This document shows, piece after piece, positions 49,903 to 59,019 of a stretch of 64,000 nucleotides of DNA. Source of the DNA: JADJYF01 sp050186725 (GTDB lineage Bacteria; Pseudomonadota; Gammaproteobacteria; Ga0077536); assembly GCA_050186725.1 (NCBI GenBank), contig JBFWYG010000005.1, positions 1 through 64,000 of the forward strand. Direction: 5' to 3'. Position numbers and translations under genes: made by a program. Each line of letters begins with the position of its first letter. Position 1 is the first letter of the stretch. The notes below the pieces were generated by a model, which had not been told where the DNA came from, did no database searches, and saw only the letters and a program-made list of their open reading frames with translations.

Positions 49903-52614
49903 ATGTCCCAGCTCCTCGTCCTGGTCGACGGCTCGTCGTACCTCTACCGCGCGTTTCACGCGCTGCCGGCGCTGACCAATTCCAAGGGTGAACCGACCGG
50001 CGCCATGCACGGTGTCATCGCCATGCTGCGGCGGCTGCGCAACGCCTACCCGACGGAACACTTTGCGGTGGTGTTCGATCCGCGCGGGCCCACCCATCGC
50101 GATGCCTGGTTCGCCGAGTACAAGGCCCATCGTCCCCCCATGCCCGGTGAACTGGCCGCGCAGATCGAACCCTTGCACGAAATGATTCGCGCCATGGGGA
50201 TGCCGCTTCTGCAGCTGCCCGGCGTCGAGGCCGACGACGTCATTGGCTCGCTCGCCGAGCAGGCGCGGCTGGCCGGCATGCGCGTGCTGATTTCGACCGG
50301 TGACAAGGACCTCGCGCAGCTGGTCGACGAGCAGGTCACGCTCATCAACACCATGGACGACACGGTGCTCGACCGCAACGGCGTGGTGGCCAAGTTCGGC
50401 GTGCCGCCCGAGCGCATCATCGATTACCTGAGCCTGGTGGGCGACAGCGTCGACAACGTGCCCGGCGTGCCGAGCTGCGGGCCCAAGACCGCGGTGAAGT
50501 GGCTGACCACCTATGGTTCGCTGGACGAGGTCGTGGCCCACGCCGACGAGATCACAGGCAAGATCGGCGAGAAGCTGCGCGCGGCGCTTGAGCAGCTGCC
50601 CCTTTCGCGGAAGCTCGTGACCGTGATGCGCGACATCGACTGCGGGGTGGATCCCCAGGAGCTCCTGCTCGCGGCGCCGGACGTCGAGCGCCTCGGCACG
50701 CTCTACCAGCGCTACGAGTTCAACACCTTCCTGCGCGACCTGCGCGACCAGCAGGGGCGCGAAGCGCGCGAGGCCGAGGCCCCGCCGCCCGCCCCGCCGG
50801 CGCAGCAGGCCGAGTATGAGACCGTGTTGACCGAGGACCACTTCGAGCGTTGGATGGCGGCGCTGGAGAATGCCGAGCTCATCGCCTTCGACACCGAGAC
50901 CACCAGCCTCGACTACATGCAGGCGCGACTGGTCGGCGTGTCGTTCGCGGTGGAACCCGGGCGCGCAGCCTACGTGCCGGTCGGCCACACCTATCCCGGC
51001 GCGCCGGACCAGCTGCCGCTGGATTACGTGCTGGCGCGCATGAAGCCGCTGCTCGAGGCGGCGCGGCCGCGCAAGGTCGGTCACAACCTCAAGTACGACC
51101 GCAACGTGCTCTTGAACCATGGCTTGGATCTCCGCGGCATCGCCTACGACACCATGCTCGAGTCCTACGTGCTGAACAGCACGGCCGGTCGCCATGATTT
51201 CGACTCGGTGGCGCTCAAGTACCTCGGCCACGAAACCATCCATTACGAGGACGTGGCCGGCAAGGGCGCCAAGCAGATAGGCTTCGAGGAGGTCGCGCTG
51301 GAACAGGCCGCGCCCTACGCCGCCGAGGACGCCGAGGTGTGCCTGCGTCTGCACCACCACCTGTGGCCGAAGCTGGCGGCAGAGCCGGGCCTCGCCAGCG
51401 TGCTCGCCGACATCGAGATGCCGCTCCTGCCGGTGCTCGCGGCGATGGAGCGGCGCGGCGTGCTGATCGATGCCGGCTCGCTGCGCGAGCAGAGCGTGGA
51501 ACTCGACGCCCGCATGCGCGAGATCGAGGCTCGCGCCCACGACGTCGCGGGCGAGGTGTTCAACATCGGCTCGCCGAAGCAGATCCAGGCCATCCTGTTC
51601 GACAAGCTGAAGCTGCCGGTGCTGTCCAAGACCCCGACCGGCCAGCCCTCCACCGCCGAGTCCGCGCTCGAGGAACTGGCCGTCGAGCACGACCTGCCGC
51701 GCCTCATCCTCGATCACCGCGCGCTGTCCAAGCTGAAGTCCACCTACACCGACAAGCTGCCGGCGCAGCTGAACCCGGTCACCGGCCGCGTGCATACCAG
51801 CTATCACCAGGCTGTGGCTGCCACCGGCCGGTTGTCCTCGACCGATCCCAACCTGCAGAACATCCCGGTCAGGAGCCGCGAGGGGCGACGCATCCGCCAG
51901 GCCTTCGTCGCGCCGCCCGGCCGCGTGCTGCTGGCCGCCGACTACTCGCAGATCGAACTGCGCATCATGGCCCACCTCTCCGGGGACGTAGGGCTCACCG
52001 AGGCCTTCGCCTCGGGCCAGGACGTGCACCGCGCAACCGCGGCCGAAGTCTTCGGCGCCGGGCCGGACGGGGTGAGCGACGAGCAGCGGCGCGCCGCCAA
52101 GGCGATCAACTTCGGTCTCATCTACGGCATGTCGGCCTTCGGGCTGGCCCGCCAGCTCGGCATCGATCGCGGCTCGGCCCAGTCCTACATCGACCGCTAC
52201 TTCGAGCGCTACCCGGGCGTGCGCGCCTACATGGACAGCATTCGCAACCGCGCCCACGAGCAGGGCTATGTCGAGACCGTGTTCGGCCGCCGGCTCTACC
52301 TGCCGGAGATCAATACCCGCAACGTGCAGCGCCGGCAGTACGCCGAGCGCACCGCGATCAACGCACCGATGCAGGGCACCGCGGCCGACATCATCAAGCG
52401 CGCGATGATCGCCGTGGCCGCCTGGCTGGAGCGCGAGGCGGTGCCCGCCGACCTCATCATGCAGGTCCACGACGAACTCGTGCTGGAGGTCGACGCCACC
52501 GCGGTCGACGCGGTGGCGGATGAACTCGCGCGCATCATGGCCGGCGCCGCGAGCCTCGCCGTGCCGCTGGTGGTGGACGTCGGCAGAGGCGCAAACTGGG
52601 ACGAAGCGCACTGA
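49903..52614 (+). CDS. polA: DNA polymerase I
   Basis: PolA fills gaps and removes RNA primers. The 903-residue protein has the 5'-3' exonuclease (LVDGSSYLYRAFHALP to about 300), an intact 3'-5' proofreading domain (exo I FDTETTSLD) and the polymerase domain with motif A DYSQIELRIMAHLSGD, motif B (RRAAKAINFGLIYGMS) and motif C QVHDELVLEV. The start at 49903 has AGAGG upstream and matches the family start (MSQLLVLVDGSS); a TTG 21 bases earlier is less likely. Confidence 0.97.
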   Translation: MSQLLVLVDGSSYLYRAFHALPALTNSKGEPTGAMHGVIAMLRRLRNAYPTEHFAVVFDPRGPTHRDAWFAEYKAHRPPMPGELAAQIEPLHEMIRAMGMPLLQLPGVEADDVIGSLAEQARLAGMRVLISTGDKDLAQLVDEQVTLINTMDDTVLDRNGVVAKFGVPPERIIDYLSLVGDSVDNVPGVPSCGPKTAVKWLTTYGSLDEVVAHADEITGKIGEKLRAALEQLPLSRKLVTVMRDIDCGVDPQELLLAAPDVERLGTLYQRYEFNTFLRDLRDQQGREAREAEAPPPAPPAQQAEYETVLTEDHFERWMAALENAELIAFDTETTSLDYMQARLVGVSFAVEPGRAAYVPVGHTYPGAPDQLPLDYVLARMKPLLEAARPRKVGHNLKYDRNVLLNHGLDLRGIAYDTMLESYVLNSTAGRHDFDSVALKYLGHETIHYEDVAGKGAKQIGFEEVALEQAAPYAAEDAEVCLRLHHHLWPKLAAEPGLASVLADIEMPLLPVLAAMERRGVLIDAGSLREQSVELDARMREIEARAHDVAGEVFNIGSPKQIQAILFDKLKLPVLSKTPTGQPSTAESALEELAVEHDLPRLILDHRALSKLKSTYTDKLPAQLNPVTGRVHTSYHQAVAATGRLSSTDPNLQNIPVRSREGRRIRQAFVAPPGRVLLAADYSQIELRIMAHLSGDVGLTEAFASGQDVHRATAAEVFGAGPDGVSDEQRRAAKAINFGLIYGMSAFGLARQLGIDRGSAQSYIDRYFERYPGVRAYMDSIRNRAHEQGYVETVFGRRLYLPEINTRNVQRRQYAERTAINAPMQGTAADIIKRAMIAVAAWLEREAVPADLIMQVHDELVLEVDATAVDAVADELARIMAGAASLAVPLVVDVGRGANWDEAH

Positions 52615-52656
52615 CGGACGGCCGCCCCGCGCCGGACGATCTTCCCCCGGACCATG

Positions 52657-52665
52657 TGCTACCAT
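52657..52665 (+). promoter_or_regulatory. candidate extended -10 promoter for the his-tat operon
   Basis: TGCTACCAT matches a TG-extended -10 (four of six in the hexamer), 77 bases before hisA. An ATAAAAAAA tract follows at about 52679 in otherwise GC-rich DNA. No his attenuator-like leader peptide is apparent. Confidence 0.3.
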
Positions 52666-52741
52666 TTCCTTGAGCTCGATAAAAAAAGCCGCCCGAACAA
52701 GCCCTATCCAAGCAACGCTCGCCCACAGCCGTTCCGCTTCC

Positions 52742-53491
52742 ATGCTCCTCATTCCGGCCATCGACATCAAAGACGGTAAGTGCGTCCGCCTTCGGCAGGG
52801 CGACATGAACCGGGACACGGTCTACTCCGACGATCCCCTGGCGGTCGCCCGCCGCTGGGTGGAGGCGGGCGCGCGGCGCCTGCACATCGTCGATCTCAAC
52901 GGCGCGACCGACGGCAAGCCGGTCAACCACGAGATCATCCACGCCATCGCCGAGAACTGCCCGGACGTGCCGATACAGGTCGGCGGCGGCATTCGCGACG
53001 AAGACACCATCCAGCGCTACCTGGACGCCGGCGTGCGCTACGTCATCCTCGGCACCAAGGCGGTCACCGCGCCGCACTTCGTGTCGGACGTGTGCCTGGA
53101 ATTCCCCGGTCACATCATCGTCGGTCTCGACGTGCGTGACGGCAAGGTCGCGATCGACGGCTGGTCCAAGCTCTCGCGCCACGACGCGGTCGACCTCGCG
53201 CTGCACTTCCAGTCGGACGGCGTCGAAGCCATCGTTTTCACCGACATCGGCCGTGACGGCATGATGACCGGGCTGAACCTCGACGCAACGGTGGCTTTCG
53301 CCCGCGCGCTGACCATCCCGGTCATTGCCTCGGGTGGCGTGACCAACCTGGACGACATCCGCGCGCTCTGCAGCGTGCAGCACGAGGGCATCGAAGGCGC
53401 CATCACCGGGCGCGCGATCTACGAAGGTTCCCTGGATTTCTCCGCCGGACAGAAGCTCGCCGACGAACTCTGCGGCGACGCCAAGCGCTGA
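52742..53491 (+). CDS. hisA: ProFAR isomerase (HisA)
   Basis: HisA isomerises ProFAR to PRFAR in histidine synthesis. The 249-residue (beta-alpha)8 barrel has catalytic Asp8 (IPAIDIKDG), VQVGGGIR, VGLDVRDG and FTDIGRDGMM. The frame is open upstream into polA's 3' end, but MLLIPAIDIKDG is the family start. Its stop overlaps the hisF ATG by one base. Confidence 0.96.
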   Translation: MLLIPAIDIKDGKCVRLRQGDMNRDTVYSDDPLAVARRWVEAGARRLHIVDLNGATDGKPVNHEIIHAIAENCPDVPIQVGGGIRDEDTIQRYLDAGVRYVILGTKAVTAPHFVSDVCLEFPGHIIVGLDVRDGKVAIDGWSKLSRHDAVDLALHFQSDGVEAIVFTDIGRDGMMTGLNLDATVAFARALTIPVIASGGVTNLDDIRALCSVQHEGIEGAITGRAIYEGSLDFSAGQKLADELCGDAKR

Positions 53492-54258
53492 TGGGCCTCG
53501 CCAAGCGGGTCATCCCGTGCCTGGACGTCGATGCCGGGCGCGTGGTGAAGGGCGTGCGTTTCGTCGACATCCGTGACGCCGGCGACCCGGTGGAAATCGC
53601 ACGCCGCTACGACCGCGAAGGCGCGGACGAAATCACCTTCCTCGATATCACGGCCTCCAGCGACGAGCGCGAGACCATCGTGCACGTGGTCGAAGCGGTG
53701 GCGAGCCAGGTCTTCATTCCGCTGACCGTCGGTGGTGGCGTGCGCAGCGTGGCCGATGTGCGGCGGTTGCTCAAGGCAGGTGCCGACAAGGTCGGCATCA
53801 ACACCGCCGCGGTGACCAATCCGGCCTTCGTCGCCGAGGCCTCGTCCAAGTTCGGCGCGCAGTGCATCGTGGTCGCGATCGACGCGCGCCAGGTAGGCAC
53901 CGATCCGCCGCGCTGGGAGGTCTTCACCCACGGCGGGCGCAAGCCCACCGGGCTCGACGCGGTGGAATGGGCGGCGCGCATGGCGGCGGCCGGCGCGGGC
54001 GAGATTCTGCTGACGAGCATGGACCGCGACGGGACGCGCGACGGCTACGACGTGGCGCTCACCCGCGCGGTGGCCGACGCGGTGCCGATCCCGGTGATCG
54101 CCTCGGGCGGCGTCGGCGGCCTGGACGACCTGGTGGACGGCATTCGCGGCGGTCACGCCGACGCTGTGCTCGCCGCCAGCATCTTCCACTTCGGCGAGCA
54201 CACCGTGGGCGCGGCCAAGCGCCGCCTGGCCGAGGCCGGCATCGAGGTGCGCCTGTGA
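53491..54258 (+). CDS. hisF: imidazole glycerol phosphate synthase subunit HisF
   Basis: HisF closes the imidazole ring using ammonia from HisH (not in the window). The 255-residue barrel has catalytic Asp12 in RVIPCLDVDAGRVVKG, LTVGGGVR, VVAIDARQ and LLTSMDRDGTRDGYD. It overlaps hisA by one base and hisI by four. Confidence 0.97.
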   Translation: MGLAKRVIPCLDVDAGRVVKGVRFVDIRDAGDPVEIARRYDREGADEITFLDITASSDERETIVHVVEAVASQVFIPLTVGGGVRSVADVRRLLKAGADKVGINTAAVTNPAFVAEASSKFGAQCIVVAIDARQVGTDPPRWEVFTHGGRKPTGLDAVEWAARMAAAGAGEILLTSMDRDGTRDGYDVALTRAVADAVPIPVIASGGVGGLDDLVDGIRGGHADAVLAASIFHFGEHTVGAAKRRLAEAGIEVRL

Positions 54259-54656
54259 GCTGGTTGGACGAGGTGGCCTGGGGCGCCGACGGGCTCATCG
54301 CCGCCGTCGCCCAGGACGCCGCGAGCGGCCGGGTGCTGACGGTCGCCTGGATGAACCGTTTGGCCCTGGAAGCGAGCTTACAGGAGGGGCGGGCCGTCTA
54401 CTGGTCGCGCTCCCGCGGCCGGCTGTGGCGCAAAGGCGAGGAATCGGGCCACGTGCAGCGGCTCGTCGAGGTCCGCCTCGACTGCGACGGTGACGCCGTG
54501 CTGCTGCGAGTGGAACAGGTGGGGGGTATCGCCTGTCACACGGGGAGGGAATCCTGCTTCTACCGCGTCTTCGAGGACGGCGGCTGGCGGGTGACCGACG
54601 CAGTGCTGCGCGATCCGGCCGAGATGTACGGCGACAAGGCTCGAGGTGAGCGGTGA
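54255..54656 (+). CDS. hisI: phosphoribosyl-AMP cyclohydrolase (HisI)
   Basis: HisI opens the adenine ring of PR-AMP. The 133-residue protein has VAWMNRLAL, WSRSRGRLWRKGEESGHVQ and the metal-binding DCDGDAVLL/ACHTGRESCFYR cysteines. It starts GTG overlapping the hisF stop. It is a separate gene, not fused to hisE as in enterobacteria. Confidence 0.95.
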   Translation: MSWLDEVAWGADGLIAAVAQDAASGRVLTVAWMNRLALEASLQEGRAVYWSRSRGRLWRKGEESGHVQRLVEVRLDCDGDAVLLRVEQVGGIACHTGRESCFYRVFEDGGWRVTDAVLRDPAEMYGDKARGER

Positions 54657-54973
54657 GTGACATCCTGGAAAGACTGTCCGAGGTCATCGACCAGCGCCGC
54701 GCGGCGCCGCCCGAGACCTCCTACGTCGCGGGCCTCTGCCACGCCGGCCTGGACAAGATCCTGAAAAAGATCGGCGAGGAAGCGGCTGAGACGATCATCG
54801 CCGCAAAGGGCGGGGAACGGCAGCAAATCGTGTACGAAACTGCCGATTTATGGTTTCATTCCGTGGTTATGCTCAAGTACATGGGGCTCGAACCCGGGGC
54901 AGTGCTCGCCGAACTCGAACGGCGCTTTGGCCAGTCGGGCGTAGCCGAGAAAGCGGCGCGCACGGCAAAGTGA
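54653..54973 (+). CDS. hisE: phosphoribosyl-ATP pyrophosphatase (HisE)
   Basis: HisE hydrolyses PR-ATP to PR-AMP. The 106-residue all-helical MazG-like protein has TSYVAGLCHAGLDKILKKIGEEAAETIIAAK (shown as SYVAGLCHAGLDKILKK and GEEAAETIIAAK) and ETADLWFHSVVML. GTG start overlaps the hisI stop by 4 bases, giving tight coupling across hisAFIE. Confidence 0.95.
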   Translation: MSDILERLSEVIDQRRAAPPETSYVAGLCHAGLDKILKKIGEEAAETIIAAKGGERQQIVYETADLWFHSVVMLKYMGLEPGAVLAELERRFGQSGVAEKAARTAK

Positions 54974-55012
54974 CAGGCGCGCACCCATTGGTGCGAACGC
55001 CAGGAGAGTGAC

Positions 55013-55231
55013 ATGGGTTTTTCGATTCAACACCTCGTCGTGCTGCTCATCATTGTGATGCTGCTGTTCGGCACCAAGAAGATCAAGAACGTCGGCTCCG
55101 ACGTCGGCGGCTGGATCCGCGATTTCCGCAAGGCGATGCGCGAGGATCCGCCGGCCGAGGACACGCTCGCCAAGAGCGAGACGAAGAAGGTCATCGAGGG
55201 CGAGGCCCGCACCGAGCGCGAGCACGTCTGA
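55013..55231 (+). CDS. tatA: Sec-independent translocase protein TatA
   Basis: TatA forms the protein-conducting oligomer for folded proteins. The 72-residue protein has an N-terminal membrane helix with Gln6, the FGTKKIKNVGSDVGGWIRDFRKAM hinge and amphipathic helix (key motif FGTKKI), and an acidic tail. It follows hisE by 39 bases with AGGAGAG upstream, as in Pseudomonas. Confidence 0.95.
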   Translation: MGFSIQHLVVLLIIVMLLFGTKKIKNVGSDVGGWIRDFRKAMREDPPAEDTLAKSETKKVIEGEARTEREHV

Positions 55232-55252
55232 CGCCGCCGACGACCTCTTCGC

Positions 55253-55693
55253 ATGTTCGACGTCGGCTTCTGGGAGCTGCTCCTGATTTTCGTGGTGGCC
55301 CTCATCGTGGTGGGCCCGGAGCGCATGCCCGGCCTCATTCGCACCACCGGCCAGTGGCTGGGGCGCGCGCAGCGCGTCGCCCGCGAACTGCGCGCGGAGT
55401 TCGAGCGCGAGGCCCACACCCAGGAATTCAAGGCGCTGAACCAGCAGTTCCAAGACGAAGACCGACGCCTGAAGGAAGCCGCGCGAAGCGGCGAAACGCT
55501 GTCGACGCCGGTGGAGCCTCCGCGCAAGGCGCTCGCCGACTACACTGAAGAGGACTTCCTGCCGGACGATGACGAGCCGGCCGAGGCCGCCGCCAAGCCC
55601 ACCGCGCCCCCCGCTGGCACCGCGACCGTCGCGCCAATCGCGAATTCGTCACAGGTCGCGCCGCCGGCCCAGTCCCAGCCGCCGGCGGCCTGA
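55253..55693 (+). CDS. tatB: Sec-independent translocase protein TatB
   Basis: TatB with TatC recognises twin-arginine signals. The 146-residue protein has MFDVGFWELLLIFVVALIVVGPERMP (key residues Glu8 and GPERMP), a long amphipathic helix and a Pro/Ala-rich tail from about 115. Confidence 0.94.
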   Translation: MFDVGFWELLLIFVVALIVVGPERMPGLIRTTGQWLGRAQRVARELRAEFEREAHTQEFKALNQQFQDEDRRLKEAARSGETLSTPVEPPRKALADYTEEDFLPDDDEPAEAAAKPTAPPAGTATVAPIANSSQVAPPAQSQPPAA

Positions 55694-55741
55694 GCGGGCA
55701 GCCGCCCGCCCCGCCACGCGACCAGGCACGCGCTAACACCC

Positions 55742-56590
55742 ATGTCCTCGACCAAGGATCCAGAAAAGCGCGACGGGACCTCCGCGGCCGACGATCCCCC
55801 GGGCGGCACCGAACAGACCTTCATCTCCCACCTGGTCGAACTGCGTACGCGGCTCTTGAAGGCCATCGCCTGCGTGGCGCTGGTGCTGTTGGTGATGCTG
55901 CCCTTCGCCAACCACATCTACGCCTGGCTGTCGGCACCCCTGCTGGCCAAGCTGCCGGGTGGCAGCACCATGATCGCGACCGAGGTGGCGTCGACCTTCT
56001 ACGCGCCCTTCGTGCTCACGGCATTCGCGGCGCTGTTCGTCTCCATCCCGTTCGTGTTCTACCAGATGTGGGCGTTCGTCGCCCCCGGCCTGTACCTGAA
56101 CGAGCGCCGCCTCGCGCTGCCGCTGGTGGTCTCGAGCGTGGGCCTGTTCTACCTCGGCATCGCGTTCTGCTACTACGTGGTGTTCCCCGTCGCCTTCGGC
56201 TTCTTCACCAGCACCGCGCCCGAGGGCGTACAGGTGATGACCGACATCAGCAAGTATCTCGATTTCGTGATCAAGATGTTCCTGGCCTTCGGCTTCGCCT
56301 TCGAGGTGCCGGTGGCCACCTTCCTGCTGGTCAGGACCGGCATGATCAGCGCTGAGGACCTGGCCGCGAAGCGCCGCTATGCCATCGTCATCGCCTTCAC
56401 CGCCGGTGCCATCCTGACGCCGCCGGACGTGCTCTCGCAGTGCATGCTCGCGATCCCGATCTGGATGCTCTACGAAATGGGGCTGGCATTCGCCAAGGCC
56501 TTTGGCGCGCCGCCAGAAGAGGCGGAAGAGGAAGAGAAGAACGAAGCGGCGGCCGATGGCGCGCTCGCCTCAACGTCGAAAGAGCCATAG
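55742..56590 (+). CDS. tatC: Sec-independent translocase protein TatC
   Basis: TatC is the core twin-arginine receptor. The 282-residue protein has six membrane segments, the HLVELRTRLLKA N-terminal motif, FYQMWAFVAPGLYLNERR and a Glu/Lys-rich C-terminal tail. It starts 48 bases after tatB. Its last 21 bases overlap the convergent DUF2905 gene. Confidence 0.96.
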   Translation: MSSTKDPEKRDGTSAADDPPGGTEQTFISHLVELRTRLLKAIACVALVLLVMLPFANHIYAWLSAPLLAKLPGGSTMIATEVASTFYAPFVLTAFAALFVSIPFVFYQMWAFVAPGLYLNERRLALPLVVSSVGLFYLGIAFCYYVVFPVAFGFFTSTAPEGVQVMTDISKYLDFVIKMFLAFGFAFEVPVATFLLVRTGMISAEDLAAKRRYAIVIAFTAGAILTPPDVLSQCMLAIPIWMLYEMGLAFAKAFGAPPEEAEEEEKNEAAADGALASTSKEP

Positions 56591-56770
56591 CACGGCCGAC
56601 AGCACCGCGCTGACAACGAGACAGCTTACCCAGGGCACATAGACGCGCGAGTGTTCGCGCTCGATGACGATGTCGCCGGGCAGCCGCCCGAGCGGCAGCC
56701 GCGACAGCCAGGGCCAGGCGAGCCCCACCACCACCAGCGCGAGTCCGAGCCCAATCAAGAGCTTCGCCAT
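56570..56770 (-). CDS. DUF2905 small membrane protein
   Basis: This 66-residue protein has two membrane helices around the conserved RLPLGRLPGDIVIER loop (PGDI motif), the mark of DUF2905. Its function is unknown. The ATG lies 2 bases after the rpiA stop, so the two genes are co-transcribed. The coding end overlaps tatC on the opposite strand by 21 bases. Confidence 0.88.
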   Translation of the reverse strand: MAKLLIGLGLALVVVGLAWPWLSRLPLGRLPGDIVIEREHSRVYVPWVSCLVVSAVLSAVLWLFRR

Positions 56771-56772
56771 GC

Positions 56773-57432
56773 TCAGATGGTATCGACCCCGTGGTCGGTG
56801 CCGATCAGCAGCACGTCGGCCGGACGTCGTGCGAAGAGTCCGTTGGTGACCACGCCGGGAATATTGTTCAGGGTCTGCTCGAGCACTACCGGGTCGGTGA
56901 TGTCGAGCTTGTGCACATCGAGGATCAGATTGCCGTTGTCGGTGACGAAGCCGGCGCGCCACTCGGGCACGCCGCCGAGCTTCAGGAGTTCGCGCGCGAC
57001 GAAGCTGCGCGCCATCGGAATCACTTCGACCGGCAGGGGAAAGGCGCCGAGGCGCGGCACCAGCTTGCTGTCGTCCAGGATGCAGACGAACCTGGCGCTT
57101 GCCTGGGCGACGATCTTCTCGCGTGTCAGCGCGCCGCCGCCGCCCTTCACGAGGTGACGATCGCGCGTCGCCTCGTCGGCGCCGTCGACGTATATCGGAA
57201 TGTCGGCCACCGAGTTCAGCTCCAGCACCGGGATGCCGTGGCTGCGCAGCCGGGCGGCGCTGGCTTCCGAGCTCGCCACCGCGCCGCTCAGGCGCGCGCG
57301 GCGCGCGGCCAGCGCATCGATGAAGTAGTTGGCCGTGCTGCCGGTGCCGACGCCGACCACGATGTCTTCGTCGGGCACGTGTGCCAGGGCCGCCTCGGCG
57401 GCGTTACGTTTCTTCTCGTCCTGGCTCGCCAT
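56773..57432 (-). CDS. rpiA: ribose-5-phosphate isomerase A
   Basis: RpiA interconverts ribose-5-P and ribulose-5-P in the pentose phosphate pathway. The 219-residue length equals E. coli RpiA. Motifs include VGVGTGSTANYFI, the DGADEAT active-site Asp, KGGGGALTREKI and the C-terminal GTDHGV. It diverges from ilvA, 59 bases apart. Confidence 0.96.
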   Translation of the reverse strand: MASQDEKKRNAAEAALAHVPDEDIVVGVGTGSTANYFIDALAARRARLSGAVASSEASAARLRSHGIPVLELNSVADIPIYVDGADEATRDRHLVKGGGGALTREKIVAQASARFVCILDDSKLVPRLGAFPLPVEVIPMARSFVARELLKLGGVPEWRAGFVTDNGNLILDVHKLDITDPVVLEQTLNNIPGVVTNGLFARRPADVLLIGTDHGVDTI

Positions 57433-57491
57433 GGGGGTGAGGAACTCCAGTGAAAATCCGCATCCAGAAGCGCAAATGTTATCTTAAGGCC

Positions 57492-59006
57492 ATGCAGAAC
57501 GAATACTTGAAGATGATCCTGCGCGCGCCGGTGTACGACGTCGCGCGCGAGACGCCGCTGGACGAAGCGCCCGCCATCTCGCGCCGCGCGGGCAACCGCG
57601 TGTGGCTGAAGCGCGAGGACATGCAGCCGGTCTTCTCCTACAAGATTCGTGGCGCCTATACCCTGATGGCCTCGCTTTCGAAGGAAGACCTCGCCGTGGG
57701 TGTGATCACCGCGTCGGCCGGCAACCACGCCCAGGGCGTGGCGCTCGCGGCGCGCGAGCTCGGCAGTCGCGCGGTGATCGTGATGCCGAAGACCACGCCG
57801 GAGATCAAGGTCGACGCCGTGCGGCGACTCGGCGGCGACATCGTGCTCCACGGCAACACCTACGACGAGGCGAGCGACCACGCGCACAAGCTTGCGGCGA
57901 GCCGCGGTCTCACCTACATCCCGCCCTACGATCACCCGCTCGTGATCGCCGGCCAGGGCACGGTGGCGATGGAGATCCTGCGCCAGCATCCGCGCGCCAT
58001 CGCCGCCATCTTCGTGCCGGTCGGCGGTGGCGGGCTCATCGCCGGCGTCGCGGCCTACGTCAAGGCGCTGGCGCCCGAGACGCTCGTGATCGGCGTCGAG
58101 GCTGACGAAGCGGCGAGCATGAAGGCCGCGCTCGAGGCGGGCGAACGTGTGGTACTGGAACGCATCGGCATCTTCGCCGACGGCGCGGCGGTCAAGCAGG
58201 TGGGCGTCGAGCCGTTTCGCATCGCGCGCGAACTGGTCGACGAGGTGCTGACCGTCACCATCGACGAGATCTGCGCGGCGGTGAAGGACATCTTCGAAGA
58301 CACCCGCGCCATCGCCGAGCCGGCAGGCGCGCTGGCGCTGGCGGGACTCAAGCAGTACGCGCTGCGCGAGGGGTTGAAGAACAAGGAGCTGGTCGCGATC
58401 CTGTCCGGCGCCAACGTCAATTTCGATCGCCTGCGGCACATCGCGGAACTCGCCGAACTCGGTGAACGCCGCGAGGTGCTGATCGGCGCAACCATCCCCG
58501 AGCGTCCCGGCAGCTTTCGCGAGTTCTGCCATGCGCTCGGCCCGCGGCTCATCACCGAGTTCAACTACCGCTATGCCGACCAGGCCCGCGCCACGGTGTT
58601 CGCCGGCGTGCAGGTCAAGGACCGCGAGCTCGAGCGGCGCGCGCTGATCGACAACCTGCGCGAGAAGGGCTACGAACCGATAGACCTGACCGACGACGAC
58701 GTGGCGAAGATGCACGTGCGCTTCATGGTCGGCGGCCACGGTGGCGACGTGAGGGACGAGCGCCTGCTGCGCATCGAGTTTCCCGAGCGGCCGGGTGCGC
58801 TGCTGCGCTTCCTGACCCATCTCGGCGGACGCTGGAACATCAGCCTGTTCCACTACCGCAACCACGGCGCGGCCTATGGCCGCGTGCTGCTCGGCGTACA
58901 GGTGCCGGCCGATGAGTACCCGGCTTTCGAGGCGGCGCTGTCGGAACTCGACATGCGCTTCGAGGACGAGACCGGCAACCCGGCCTATCGGCTGTTCCTG
59001 CAATGA
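57492..59006 (+). CDS. ilvA: threonine deaminase (biosynthetic)
   Basis: IlvA converts threonine to 2-oxobutyrate, the first step of isoleucine synthesis. The 504-residue protein has the PLP lysine Lys51 in SYKIRGAY, SAGNHAQG, the VGGGGLIAG phosphate loop and two C-terminal ACT-like regulatory domains (about 325-504) for isoleucine feedback. A GTG at 57450 is in frame, but the ATG at 57492 has AAGG upstream and fits the family. Confidence 0.95.
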   Translation: MQNEYLKMILRAPVYDVARETPLDEAPAISRRAGNRVWLKREDMQPVFSYKIRGAYTLMASLSKEDLAVGVITASAGNHAQGVALAARELGSRAVIVMPKTTPEIKVDAVRRLGGDIVLHGNTYDEASDHAHKLAASRGLTYIPPYDHPLVIAGQGTVAMEILRQHPRAIAAIFVPVGGGGLIAGVAAYVKALAPETLVIGVEADEAASMKAALEAGERVVLERIGIFADGAAVKQVGVEPFRIARELVDEVLTVTIDEICAAVKDIFEDTRAIAEPAGALALAGLKQYALREGLKNKELVAILSGANVNFDRLRHIAELAELGERREVLIGATIPERPGSFREFCHALGPRLITEFNYRYADQARATVFAGVQVKDRELERRALIDNLREKGYEPIDLTDDDVAKMHVRFMVGGHGGDVRDERLLRIEFPERPGALLRFLTHLGGRWNISLFHYRNHGAAYGRVLLGVQVPADEYPAFEAALSELDMRFEDETGNPAYRLFLQ

Positions 59007-59019
59007 GGCGGCGCGCGCC

